Assembly (NCBI RefSeq): GCF_900182905.1
Contig: NZ_FXUF01000012.1
Coordinates: 53,323 to 117,322, forward strand
Direction: 5' to 3'
DNA: 64,000 nt
Source of the DNA: Anoxynatronum buryatiense
GTDB lineage: Bacteria > Bacillota > Clostridia > Peptostreptococcales > Tindalliaceae
Shown here: piece after piece, positions 24,080-33,070 of the stretch
Position numbering within the stretch: position 1 is the first letter of the stretch
Layout: each line of letters opens with the position of its first letter
Translations under genes and position numbers: made by a program
Notes under the pieces: generated by a model
What the model was told of the DNA's origin: nothing
Seen by the model: the letters and a program-made list of their open reading frames with translations, nothing else
Database searches by the model: none

Positions 24080-26284
24080 ATGAAAAAAAGTGTTCTGTCA
24101 CTGATTGCTGGCATCCTTTGTCTGGCGTTACTGTTCTCAACTCTGACGGCCTGTGGAAGGAACCCGGATCCGCTGGAAGACCCATCCCCACCTGCAGAAG
24201 AAAGCCCTGCCGCCGGCGATGAGGCCGCTGTTTTGCCACCGCTGGCACCACTTCTGTCGGCGACAGCTTCCTTTGCCTCTTACCAGGAGGTTCCCACGGC
24301 CTACACCCCGCAGGTGCCTGCTTACAGCGTGGCCCCCGACCTGTCCAACATCACCAATCTCAGTGATTTTGAGTTCTCCCCCGCCGCCATGCGGCTGCTG
24401 GCTGAGAACGGGTTTGTGGTGGTGCCCAATGACTATTATCAGGAATTTTTTGTGGTGTATGAAACGAATCTGTATGAGCCTGTTCCCGGCTTTATTACCA
24501 CCGACTCCATGCTTCACAACTATCATCTGTTCTTCAGCCATTTGCTCCGGGTGACGGAGCGGGACCACCTGGTACCGGAGCTGAAGGCCCTGACATCTGC
24601 CATGATGACGGCCACAGAATCTCAGGCCGCCGCCCTGGAAGGCACCGACTGGCACAATGCCGCCCTGCGAAACCTGGCCTTTTTGGCGGTGGCAGGAAGA
24701 CTGCTGGACCCGGCCATGCCGGTACCTGAAGCGGTACAACCGGTGGTGGCAGAAGAGCTGGCCCTCATTGCCGCCCATGAGGGCATCACCATTTCGCCGA
24801 TGATGAACCTGGGACAGCAGCAGTCTGAGCTGGATGCCCTGCAGGAGGATTATTCCCAGTACATTCCCCGGGGTCACTACACCACTGATGATGCACTGAA
24901 GTCCTATTTTCAGACCATGATGTGGTATGGCCGCATGACCTTTCGCCTGAAAAACGAGGATGAAACCCGCTCGGCACTGCTCCTCACACTAGCCCTCTCA
25001 GAGGAAGACAAGCTGACCCGTTGGGACCGAATTTACCAGCCCACCAGCTTCTTTGTGGGAGACAGTGACGATCCGAATGTGATTCAGTTTCAGGAGCTGA
25101 TGTACCAAATTTACGGCAATCAGGTGACGGCAGCCCAGTTTCCCGGTGATGCCGCCAAATGGGAAGCCTTTCGGAAAGAAGCTGCCAAACTGCAGCCGCC
25201 CCAGATCAATTCCATTCCCATTTTTGATGAAAGCCTTCACCCGGACCGGGCCGCTGAAATCACCGGTTTCCGGTTTATGGGCCAGCGCTTCACCCTGGAT
25301 GCCGCCGTTTTTCAGCGCCTGATTTACCGGGAAGTGGGAGAGAACAGCCAGGGACAGCGGCGGATGCTTCCCAAAGCCCTGGATATTCCCGCCGCCCTGG
25401 GTTCTCAGGAGGCTTACCAGTTGCTTGAAGCCGCCGGAGAGACAGATTATGCCGGGTATGCGGAAAACATGACCAAGCTGCAGACTCATTTTGAACAAGT
25501 GCCTCCCCAGTTCTGGAGCGGCACCCTGTACCAGGGATGGCTCTATACCCTGGATGCCCTTCTCACCACCCCAGGGGAAGGGTACCCCGCCTTTATGCAA
25601 AACCAGGCCTGGACCCGGAAAAACCTGAACACCTTTCTGGCCAGCTGGACGGAGCTGAAGCACGACACGGTGCTCTATGCCAAGCAGGTATATGCCCAGA
25701 TGGGGGGCGGCATGGAGGACAAGGACGACCGGGGCTATGTGGAGCCTAACCCGGAATTGTATGCCCGCCTGGCTTCTCTGGTGAGCATGACCCGGGAGGG
25801 ACTGGACCAGCGGGGACTGTTGAATGAGCAGGATGGGGAGAGCCTGGAGCGACTGGAGGCGTTGGCCCTTTCGCTGAAAACCATGTCGGAGAAACTGCTG
25901 GAAAATCAGCTGCTCACTGATGAAGAATATGATCTCATTCGTTCTTACGGCGGCCAGTTGGAGCATTTCTGGCTGGAAGCCCTGCGGGATGAAGGAGTGG
26001 ATCATCGTTCGGCCCTCTCTGAAAACCCTGCCGCCTTGGTGACTGATGTGGCCACCGACCCCGGCGGCCAGGTGCTGACAGAGGCCACGGGAACCATTTT
26101 TGAAATCTATGTGGTGGTACCGGTGGATGGCAACCTGCGGGTTGCCCGGGGAGGCGTCTTCTCCCATTATGAATTTCCCTGGCCCCTGAACGACCGCCTC
26201 ACCAATGAAAAATGGCGTCACATGGTGGACACCGGTGAAACACCGCCGCTGGCCTCCTGGACAGAAAGTTATGTAGCCCCATGA
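24080..26284 (+). CDS. DUF3160 domain lipoprotein
   Basis: 734 residues from ATG 24080 with GAGGAG upstream. The signal peptide ends in a lipobox (STLTAC), then a Pro/Glu/Ala-rich spacer to about residue 60, then a long DUF3160 domain (FITTDSMLHNYHLFFSHLLR near residue 150; YREVGENSQGQRRMLPKALD). DUF3160 proteins are secreted and have no known function. The gene is translationally coupled to the next one: its stop overlaps the capA-like start by four bases (ATGA), so they probably act together at the cell surface. Confidence 0.85.
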   Translation: MKKSVLSLIAGILCLALLFSTLTACGRNPDPLEDPSPPAEESPAAGDEAAVLPPLAPLLSATASFASYQEVPTAYTPQVPAYSVAPDLSNITNLSDFEFSPAAMRLLAENGFVVVPNDYYQEFFVVYETNLYEPVPGFITTDSMLHNYHLFFSHLLRVTERDHLVPELKALTSAMMTATESQAAALEGTDWHNAALRNLAFLAVAGRLLDPAMPVPEAVQPVVAEELALIAAHEGITISPMMNLGQQQSELDALQEDYSQYIPRGHYTTDDALKSYFQTMMWYGRMTFRLKNEDETRSALLLTLALSEEDKLTRWDRIYQPTSFFVGDSDDPNVIQFQELMYQIYGNQVTAAQFPGDAAKWEAFRKEAAKLQPPQINSIPIFDESLHPDRAAEITGFRFMGQRFTLDAAVFQRLIYREVGENSQGQRRMLPKALDIPAALGSQEAYQLLEAAGETDYAGYAENMTKLQTHFEQVPPQFWSGTLYQGWLYTLDALLTTPGEGYPAFMQNQAWTRKNLNTFLASWTELKHDTVLYAKQVYAQMGGGMEDKDDRGYVEPNPELYARLASLVSMTREGLDQRGLLNEQDGESLERLEALALSLKTMSEKLLENQLLTDEEYDLIRSYGGQLEHFWLEALRDEGVDHRSALSENPAALVTDVATDPGGQVLTEATGTIFEIYVVVPVDGNLRVARGGVFSHYEFPWPLNDRLTNEKWRHMVDTGETPPLASWTESYVAP

Positions 26285-28068
26285 AACCCCTGAGTGCAGC
26301 AAGACGGCCCTCCCCCCCGGAGGGCTTAAGAACCCTGACACTGTTACTGGCTCTATTATCAGTGCTGGGGCTGTTACTGGTGCTGTTATTAGTGCTGCCG
26401 GGAGAAAGGAACCCAGATGCCGAAAAAGCCATGGGCAAAGATCCCAGCCGGGTATTGAGTGGTGTTACATCCGAAAACGAAAAGGGTGGGGACGCTGCGG
26501 TTGGAGTTGAAGGGAACGCTACGATCCGAGTTGAAGAGAATGAGGCAGGGAACGATGAAAGCAACGTCGGAGGTAACCATGCAGGCAGTGTTGCCGGGAG
26601 CGGTGGAAGCACCGGTGAAGAAACCCTGGCTGAAAGCTTTGAATCCTTTAGGGCCCGGCGGATGGCTTTGCCTGAAACCGGGCCGCCCATCACCCTGGTG
26701 GCAGTGGGGGATGTGATGTTATCCCGCTATGTGGCCCGGGTGGCCCGGGAACATGAAAATCCGGGTTATCCGCTGGAGCAGGTGCGGTGGCTGTTGCAAA
26801 GCGGCAATATCACCCTGGGGAATCTGGAAAATCCCCTGACCCCGGGGCGGGAAATCAAGGTGCCTGAAATGGTGCTGCGGGCTGACCCTGAAATGGCAGT
26901 TGCCTTAAAGGAGGCCGGTTTTACGGTGATGTCGCTGGCCAACAACCATGTGCCGGATTTCGGTCATCAGGGGGTGCTGGACACCCTGCACCACCTGACA
27001 GCCGCCGGCATCACCTCCATGGGAGCGGGAGAAAATGAGACAGCTGCCTATGCCCCCGGTTTTGTGACCGTTGAAGGAACCACTTTTGCCTTTCTGGGGT
27101 TTTGCAGTGATGTCTTTCTGCCCCCGGGTTATGGGGCGGCAGACCATCCCGGGGTGGCTCTGATTCAGCAGGAAAAAATGGCGGCTGCCATTGCTGACGC
27201 CGCCAAAAAAGCTGATTTTGTGGTGGTTGCCCTTCATGCAGGCACCGAGTATGACCCCACCCCCGATGACACCCAGGTACAGGCCGCCCGTCAGGCGGTT
27301 GATGCGGGGGCCGACCTGGTCATCGGCTCCCACCCCCATGTGATTCAGCCCCACGAAGTGTACCGGGGGAAACTGATTTATTACAGCCTGGGTAATTTCG
27401 TTTTTGACCAGCTGTGGTCGGAGGAAACCCGGCGGGGACTGGCGGTGCGCCTCACTCTGCAGAACAACCAAATACTACAGGCGGAGCACTGGGAAGTGTA
27501 CACAGATGACCAAGCCAGGCCCCAGGTGCAGGCGGCCTGGCTGGCGGGGGACCCCATGCCGCCCCAGCGGCTTTTTCGGGAAGAGCAGGCAGACCTGAAT
27601 GCCGATGACCACCAGGAAACCTACACCCTGCGAAACGGCCGTCTCACCGTCACTGACCACCATAAGGCTCTTCTGTGGCAGTCACCGGAAGAATGGTGGA
27701 TTGACGATTTCTATGTTGGTGATATCACCAACGACGGCCGACAAAACCTGAGCCTGTCGGTGTGGCGGGAAGGCAGTTATGGTCCTTACCGGCCATTTTG
27801 GGTGGAAACCAATGACACACTGGTGCGCAACCATCTGTTTGTCTACCAGATGGAACCTGGCGGAGAGCACCCTCTGGCAAAGCCTTCCCTGAAAGCTGTC
27901 TGGCAGTCTTCCCATCTGGCCCGCCCCAATCACCAGGCCTTTATCGCTGAAATAGACGGAGACAGCCAGAACCATCTGGTGGTGGTGCAGGGGGACTACG
28001 AAGACCCGCAGGCAGGCGAGATTGCCTTCTGGAAATGGAACGGCTGGGGGTTTTCCCCCAGCCGTTAA
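26281..28068 (+). CDS. CapA-family metallophosphatase-like protein
   Basis: 595 residues. An N-terminal membrane anchor (residues about 18-40) and a low-complexity spacer lead to the CapA/PGA_cap domain from about residue 138: AVGDVMLSR, LGNLENPLT, MSLANNHVPDFG, VALHAGTEYD and IGSHPHVIQ give the expected metal-binding His/Asp/Asn set. The last 190 residues are beta-rich with D-x-N-x-D-like loops (DLNADDHQE, DITNDGRQN, EIDGDSQNH), resembling FG-GAP/VCBS repeats. Family members act in poly-gamma-glutamate or capsule handling; the substrate here is not known. The 3' end encodes a terminator-like hairpin inside the last codons. Confidence 0.85.
   Translation: MKPLSAARRPSPPEGLRTLTLLLALLSVLGLLLVLLLVLPGERNPDAEKAMGKDPSRVLSGVTSENEKGGDAAVGVEGNATIRVEENEAGNDESNVGGNHAGSVAGSGGSTGEETLAESFESFRARRMALPETGPPITLVAVGDVMLSRYVARVAREHENPGYPLEQVRWLLQSGNITLGNLENPLTPGREIKVPEMVLRADPEMAVALKEAGFTVMSLANNHVPDFGHQGVLDTLHHLTAAGITSMGAGENETAAYAPGFVTVEGTTFAFLGFCSDVFLPPGYGAADHPGVALIQQEKMAAAIADAAKKADFVVVALHAGTEYDPTPDDTQVQAARQAVDAGADLVIGSHPHVIQPHEVYRGKLIYYSLGNFVFDQLWSEETRRGLAVRLTLQNNQILQAEHWEVYTDDQARPQVQAAWLAGDPMPPQRLFREEQADLNADDHQETYTLRNGRLTVTDHHKALLWQSPEEWWIDDFYVGDITNDGRQNLSLSVWREGSYGPYRPFWVETNDTLVRNHLFVYQMEPGGEHPLAKPSLKAVWQSSHLARPNHQAFIAEIDGDSQNHLVVVQGDYEDPQAGEIAFWKWNGWGFSPSR
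28039..28066. terminator. Hairpin spanning the convergent capA / kinase stop codons (copy 1)
   Basis: Perfect 12-bp stem AACGGCTGGGGG / CCCCCAGCCGTT with a TTTT loop. It lies inside the last codons of the capA-like gene and touches the kinase stop codon (both stops share TTAA). A near-identical copy lies at 30346-30373. No T-tract on either side. Confidence 0.6.
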
Positions 28069-30245
28069 TAGATCACCCATCCATAGACTTCCTGGCCGTT
28101 TTCATCCACCAACTGTAGCTGAAGCCACAGGTTATAATCGGAATCCACCTCATAATCGGTGACATATATGTCGCCGTCGCTGGTGATCTCTCCCATGAAA
28201 ACACCTTCAAAGGGGTCTGACCACACAGGGGTTCCCGATGCCACATACACCCAGGTAAACCAGAGATCATAGCCCAGCTCATAGAGAGCCTGCAGTGTTT
28301 CATCATATTCATGGTCGCCTTCAAAATCGCCGTCATAGCCTTCGAAAAATTCAGTGACAGTGATGAGGTCCACCTTGCGGTCAGAGAATCCCTCGAACAT
28401 GACGGAATAACCCTGTGCATGGTAGCTTAGCAGGTGAGATTGATTGGATGCCCCGATTTCATCCCATTCCGGATCTCCGTAGACCTGACGCACCTCATCG
28501 AATGCCGCCTGGGAAGAAATGCCCGGCAGCTGGCGGAAACCCAAGAAAATCACTTCCCGCTCAGCACTGTATTCATTAATCATGGCATAAAAATCATTGT
28601 ATTCGTAGAAAGTGCCCCCTTCCCAGTAGAAGGTGCTGGCGGGCTGCCCGTGGCGCTGGAAGAGCTCCGCCTCGCTGATGCCCAGCAGGTCCAGGCGCCC
28701 TGTCTGATTCAGGGCCCTGTAGAGATCCACCGGTACCGGTTGTTCCTGCACTGCTTCTTCCTGAACGGGTGCCAGACCGGCAGCTTCTGTTTCTTCAGTC
28801 ACTTCCACCGGTGCTTCCGTTGGGGGCGTTTGGGTTGACTGTGCTGGATCTGCGCCACTATTGCCTTTGCCACCTCCCAGGTTCATGCCCACCACCAGGG
28901 CAATGACCACTGCGGCGACAACCACCCCGATGCCCAACAGCCATTTTCCGGCACCAGGTTTGGCTGACTGCCCAGCTGACTGCCCAAAGGAAGGTGCACT
29001 CTGATAAAGGGGAGATTCCCCTGGTGAAGTTCCCGGCTGCGGAAAGGAAGGTGCAGTGGCTGACGGGTCTGTCGAAACCGGCGGGACTGCTTGCGATAAA
29101 GGAGGTGTTAGTGACGATGGTGCTGGCGATGATGATGGTGATGACGAATTCGAATAAGATGCATGCTGCGATGAAACAGGTGAAACAGCTGAGCTTAACG
29201 ATGATGACTGGGACGATTCAGGAGGCAGAGGTGGCGACTGAAAGGGGAGTGCAGGAGCTGCTTTCCCTGAAGCCATCATTCCCGTGGCCAGCGCTTCCTG
29301 AAAATCTTCTGCTGTCTGAAACCGGTCTTTACCCATGACTGCCATGGCCTTCAGCAGTGCTGCCTCAGTGCCCTGAGAAATAGCTATTCCCATAGCTGAA
29401 GGAGGAATCAGTTCATCTTCTGCCAGTCTGTCCAGTGATTCCGGCGGCATTTGGCCGGTGATGGCCCGGTACATGGTGGCTCCCAGGGCATACAGATCTG
29501 TCCAGGGGCCCTGGTGGCCTTTTGACCGGTATTGTTCTTCGGGGGTGAAGCCGGGCTTCATGATGATGGACATGCTGCGCCCTTTATCCTTCACTGCCTG
29601 ACGGGCGGCTCCAAAGTCAATGAGCACGATTTGCCCCTTGGCTGTCATGAAAATATTGTCGGGGCTGATGTCCCGGTGAAGAATGCCGGCCCCATGAACT
29701 TCTTTCAGGGCTTCCAGCACGGGCATCATGATCATCACCGCCTGTTCTGCAGGTATTCGGTCCCCCTGCTCCTTTACGTACTCTTTCAGGGTAATGCCTT
29801 CGATATAGCTCATGACAAAATAAGCTGTCTCATTGGCCTTGAAAAAATCCCGTACCGATACAATGTTGGGATGGCCTTCAAAACGGGCCAAGGTTTTGGC
29901 CTCCTGAAGGAATCGTTCCAGCCCATCATGGTAATGAAGTCCCAGGCTTTCAGTGTGGACGCTGACCTCCTGCCGGCCATGACTTCGGGAAGCCAGGTCC
30001 TGAGGGAGGTATTCCTTGATGGCCAGCTTCACATCCAGCATTAAATCACGGGCAAGATAGGTGATCCCAAACCCGCCCTGCCCCAGGGCCCTGCCCACCA
30101 GGTATTTTCCCTGCAAAATGGTGCCTGGAGGTAAATGCATCTGTGAAAGGGGACCTGCACCATGCTCCCATCCGCATACAGGGCAGATGATTTCCTCATC
30201 CCGGTCTCTCATGCAGCCTCTGCACACCTTATCCTCATTGGTCAT
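28065..30245 (-). CDS. Membrane Ser/Thr protein kinase with zinc ribbon and unique extracytoplasmic domain
   Basis: 726 residues. N-terminal zinc ribbon (CRGCMRD ... CPVCGW), kinase domain about residues 45-305 (glycine loop LGQGGFGITY, Lys in LAIKEYLP, Glu in FLQEAKTLA, catalytic loop ILHRDISPDNIF, metal motif IDFGAAR, activation end PEEQYRS), a 120-residue Ser/Pro linker, one TM helix near residue 440, then about 265 residues outside, acidic, with no domain I can name. The catalytic loop has Ser where most Ser/Thr kinases have Lys. It converges with the capA-like gene. It is separated from the rest of the kinase cluster by a toxin-antitoxin pair. Confidence 0.9.
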   Translation of the reverse strand: MTNEDKVCRGCMRDRDEEIICPVCGWEHGAGPLSQMHLPPGTILQGKYLVGRALGQGGFGITYLARDLMLDVKLAIKEYLPQDLASRSHGRQEVSVHTESLGLHYHDGLERFLQEAKTLARFEGHPNIVSVRDFFKANETAYFVMSYIEGITLKEYVKEQGDRIPAEQAVMIMMPVLEALKEVHGAGILHRDISPDNIFMTAKGQIVLIDFGAARQAVKDKGRSMSIIMKPGFTPEEQYRSKGHQGPWTDLYALGATMYRAITGQMPPESLDRLAEDELIPPSAMGIAISQGTEAALLKAMAVMGKDRFQTAEDFQEALATGMMASGKAAPALPFQSPPLPPESSQSSSLSSAVSPVSSQHASYSNSSSPSSSPAPSSLTPPLSQAVPPVSTDPSATAPSFPQPGTSPGESPLYQSAPSFGQSAGQSAKPGAGKWLLGIGVVVAAVVIALVVGMNLGGGKGNSGADPAQSTQTPPTEAPVEVTEETEAAGLAPVQEEAVQEQPVPVDLYRALNQTGRLDLLGISEAELFQRHGQPASTFYWEGGTFYEYNDFYAMINEYSAEREVIFLGFRQLPGISSQAAFDEVRQVYGDPEWDEIGASNQSHLLSYHAQGYSVMFEGFSDRKVDLITVTEFFEGYDGDFEGDHEYDETLQALYELGYDLWFTWVYVASGTPVWSDPFEGVFMGEITSDGDIYVTDYEVDSDYNLWLQLQLVDENGQEVYGWVIY

Positions 30246-30345
30246 GCTTCATCGCCTTCTTCCATTCCTGAATTCAACTGTTCACTCTGATAATACCATT
30301 TTTTCAGGCTGGCAATCAGCCTTTATCAGAAGTCGCCATCACAAA

Positions 30346-30373
30346 AACGGCTGGAGGTTTTCCCCCAGCCGTT
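30346..30373. repeat. Hairpin copy 2, after the yoeB-type stop
   Basis: AACGGCTGGAGG / CCCCCAGCCGTT with a TTTT loop: 27 of 28 bases agree with the hairpin at 28039-28066, and the following bases (TTAA..GATC) also correspond. The two copies bracket the kinase gene. Confidence 0.65.
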
Positions 30374-30641
30374 AAAGATCATAATGTGTCCAGAGACTGA
30401 TGATTTTCACAACTTGTTCTTCTTCAATTACTTCATACACCAGGCGGTGCTTGATGTTAATACGCCGGGAAAAAGCGCCCTTTAAATCCCCCTGCAGCTT
30501 TTCAAAGGCAGGCGGTGTTTGATAGGGGTTGTGACGAATCACATCGATAAGGGCTTTTGCTTTTTTATCAAGCTTTGCCGCCTTAAGATTCGGAATATCG
30601 CCCACTGCTTTTCTGGTATAAACAATGGTGTAACTCACCAT
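30372..30641 (-). CDS. yoeB: YoeB/Txe-family toxin
   Basis: 89 residues: YTIVYTRKAVGDIPNLKAA at the start, then QGDLKGAFSRRINIKHRLVY and VVKIISLWTHYD at the end, which is the YoeB pattern including the terminal H-Y-D. YoeB toxins are ribosome-dependent mRNA nucleases. Starts within the last seven bases of the antitoxin gene, so it is translationally coupled. Confidence 0.9.
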   Translation of the reverse strand: MVSYTIVYTRKAVGDIPNLKAAKLDKKAKALIDVIRHNPYQTPPAFEKLQGDLKGAFSRRINIKHRLVYEVIEEEQVVKIISLWTHYDL

Positions 30642-30883
30642 TTGACCTCATCTTCAGGTACACATTCGTTGATGGGAGTTCCCAACCCTTCAGCAATTTT
30701 TTCTTTCATTCCCGGCACGGAAGAAAGATGCAATGTCTCCATCAGGCCATTATAGTCTTCTTCACTGATGATCACGGCATTGCCATCTTTCGTGGTGATA
30801 TTCACCGGTTCATTGTATTTAATGGTCTGCTCCAGTATCACAAACAGGTTTTTTCTGAAATTGGTGATGTTGGTATTGTACAT
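30635..30883 (-). CDS. yefM: YefM/Phd-family antitoxin
   Basis: 82 residues from ATG 30883 (AAGGAG upstream); the longer open frame would begin inside the promoter. The sequence TNITNFRKNLFVILEQTIKY, NEPVNITTKDGNAVIISEED, YNGLMETLHLSS is typical of YefM antitoxins, with an N-terminal DNA-binding dimer and a C-terminal toxin-binding tail. The promoter carries a perfect 22-bp palindrome. Confidence 0.9.
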   Translation of the reverse strand: MYNTNITNFRKNLFVILEQTIKYNEPVNITTKDGNAVIISEEDYNGLMETLHLSSVPGMKEKIAEGLGTPINECVPEDEVKW

Positions 30884-30900
30884 CAGAACCACACTCCTTG

Positions 30901-30937
30901 TATGTACATTATAATGTACATATGGAGCACTTGTCAA
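30901..30937 (-). promoter_or_regulatory. yefM-yoeB promoter with 22-bp palindromic operator
   Basis: On the minus strand TTGACA (30937-30932), 18-bp spacer, TATAAT (30913-30908). The -10 box is the centre of a perfect 22-bp palindrome at 30901-30922 (arms TATGTACATTA / TAATGTACATA), a strong candidate autorepression site. Confidence 0.88.
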
Positions 30938-30946
30938 TCTTTCCCT

Positions 30947-32863
30947 TTACCGGAAGCCGCCGCCTCCGCCGCCTCCACCGCCACCACCACCGCCGGAGAA
31001 CCCGCCCCCACCACCGCTGCCGCTGGAGCTGCTGGAGGATTTCACGGCGTCTTTGATGGAGGTGCTGAAGCTGCTTTCAGCCGCCTGAACAAACTGGTTC
31101 ATCTGCTGGTACTGGAGCATGCCGGCACCCATGTACCAGGTGGCCCCAAAGTGATAGCCGTTCTGTTCCATGTTGGGGAAGACCATTTGAAGCTGTTTCA
31201 TGACTTCTTTGGCCACCCCCAGGGGAATGGCATACACCAGGTAGTGCTCCCAGATCACCAGGGCCGGAATTTCACGTTGGTCCATGAGAGAGAAGTCGGT
31301 TAAGAACTTGCGGAAGGCCTTCCAGCGGTGGTAATCTTCCAGGCCCCGTTTTGAAAATCGCTGCATGGAGGCCAGTAACACGAAAGCAATGACTCCGCTG
31401 AGAATGGCGGCAAAACCAAGGAAAAAGAGTTCAAATCTGGCCATCACTGCAATGCCGGCAGCCACCAGCGCCACGCCAGCGACCACCTGCAGGGCATACC
31501 AGCCCAACGTGGGGTCTTCAAAAAACTGGTGTTTTGCTGCTTCATTTCCCACTTTTTTGCAGAACTCCTGATACCCGGCATAAAAAATCTGACCGGTCTT
31601 TTTCTTTTTGGTGAAGGCTTCGATTTCTCCCAGACTTACCCGGACGCCCTCTGTGGTTTCAGACACCCCTGCCACGTCTTTGAACAGGAGATTCATCAGG
31701 GCCTGCTCTGAACCTTTCAGCTCTTTCAGCTTGCTGCCCCGGCTCACCAGGTAGTAATCTTTGTCCCGGCCCCGTTTGAAAATGAGGCCTTTTTTTTCGG
31801 GGGTGAATTCTTCGATGATCAAGTACCCCCTGCGGGCCAGGTCCATAATGGTGGCCATCACGATGAGGGGTTTATCCTGGTTTTTGTGCCAAAGCCTGCT
31901 GAGTACCGCAGGGCTGTAGTCTGCCGGCAGCTCCCGGTAATAGTCACCCATAAATTCCAGGGTGTGGGCCTTGATGAACCGGCGTCTTCTGAACAGTAAC
32001 CCCGCCAGGGAAAGGATGATTAATGCCGGGGCCAGATAGATTTCTGACCGGTACAACTGCCGCTGTACATTGGCCTGCCGGGCCCACTGTCCCTCTTCTT
32101 TCAGAATGGTTTCCAGTGCCTGCCGCCCGGTTAAATCGGTTCCCTGGGGCACCACGTGGATGGGAAAGGTGACGCGGCCCTCCAGCATGGTGTTGGCCGG
32201 CAGAGGTGCCACCCGCCAACTGATCTGGCTGCCGCTGAGAATATCCACCTGGCCGTGAAGGGGGCCATGCCCCCAGGCTCTGATGTCTTCGACAGTGGCT
32301 CCCGGGGGCAGTGTCAGGTTCACCTGCACCTGGCCAAAGGGGTGATCCCATTCATCACCCACGAACTGATAGTAAAGCTCTGCCACGTCCTGATGCACCT
32401 GAACAGCATGGTTGATGCGGTAGCGGAAGGTGTATTGGCGTCTGGTATTGTAGGCGTCGATGGACCAGTCCACCAGAATCCTGTCTGTTCCCTCCCATTT
32501 AAAGAAGTAAGTGCCCGTGGGCCCGTAGCTGGTGCCGGGGTTCCATTCAAAGGCACGCCCGTCTTCTTCCACCCAGATGTTTTCAATCTCCATCCTGTTT
32601 TTCAGGTACAAATAGCGAAACATGCCATTGAACTGGCCTGAAAAAGACACATCATAGGTTTCGGCCACGGTCATGGAGCCATCGGGGTTCACCTGGGCGT
32701 CCACCATCAGGCTGTTAATTTCAGCTGTTCGGGCATACGCGGGCATGACCGTCAGCATCACTGCTGCCACGACGATCATCAACACCCGAAAGCCTTGTAT
32801 GTGCTTTCTGTCTTTCCTGCCGCACTTCTTTTGGTGAAGGCTTTCACCGTGACGCTCCATCAT
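30947..32863 (-). CDS. DUF2207 domain membrane protein with poly-glycine tail
   Basis: 638 residues. A signal/anchor near residues 25-45 (VLMIVVAAVMLTVMPAYA), a DUF2207 extracytoplasmic domain (INSLMVDAQVNPDGSMTVAE, WSIDAYNTRRQYTFRYRIN), a TM at about 275, a cytoplasmic part, and a TM pair near 455-505. The C-terminus is Ser-rich then almost pure glycine (GGGGGFSGGGG and on), as in other DUF2207 proteins. Function unknown. It is the last gene of the contiguous kinase cluster; the YefM/YoeB promoter lies just beyond. Confidence 0.88.
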   Translation of the reverse strand: MMERHGESLHQKKCGRKDRKHIQGFRVLMIVVAAVMLTVMPAYARTAEINSLMVDAQVNPDGSMTVAETYDVSFSGQFNGMFRYLYLKNRMEIENIWVEEDGRAFEWNPGTSYGPTGTYFFKWEGTDRILVDWSIDAYNTRRQYTFRYRINHAVQVHQDVAELYYQFVGDEWDHPFGQVQVNLTLPPGATVEDIRAWGHGPLHGQVDILSGSQISWRVAPLPANTMLEGRVTFPIHVVPQGTDLTGRQALETILKEEGQWARQANVQRQLYRSEIYLAPALIILSLAGLLFRRRRFIKAHTLEFMGDYYRELPADYSPAVLSRLWHKNQDKPLIVMATIMDLARRGYLIIEEFTPEKKGLIFKRGRDKDYYLVSRGSKLKELKGSEQALMNLLFKDVAGVSETTEGVRVSLGEIEAFTKKKKTGQIFYAGYQEFCKKVGNEAAKHQFFEDPTLGWYALQVVAGVALVAAGIAVMARFELFFLGFAAILSGVIAFVLLASMQRFSKRGLEDYHRWKAFRKFLTDFSLMDQREIPALVIWEHYLVYAIPLGVAKEVMKQLQMVFPNMEQNGYHFGATWYMGAGMLQYQQMNQFVQAAESSFSTSIKDAVKSSSSSSGSGGGGGFSGGGGGGGGGGGGGFR

Positions 32864-33070
32864 TCATCCGCCCCGCTTTCCGTCAGTTCTCATTGCTTCA
32901 TGATTTATAGGTTCCATGATTTATAGATTTTATGATTCACAGGCTTCCATTATGATACTCTTTTACCGTTTATCTTCTTTAAATGACGTATTCTTTCATG
33001 ACTCATATCCTTTTTTTCCTTATCCTAAACGGACTCCCGATACGATATGCTTTCCCCGGAGCTCCCGATG

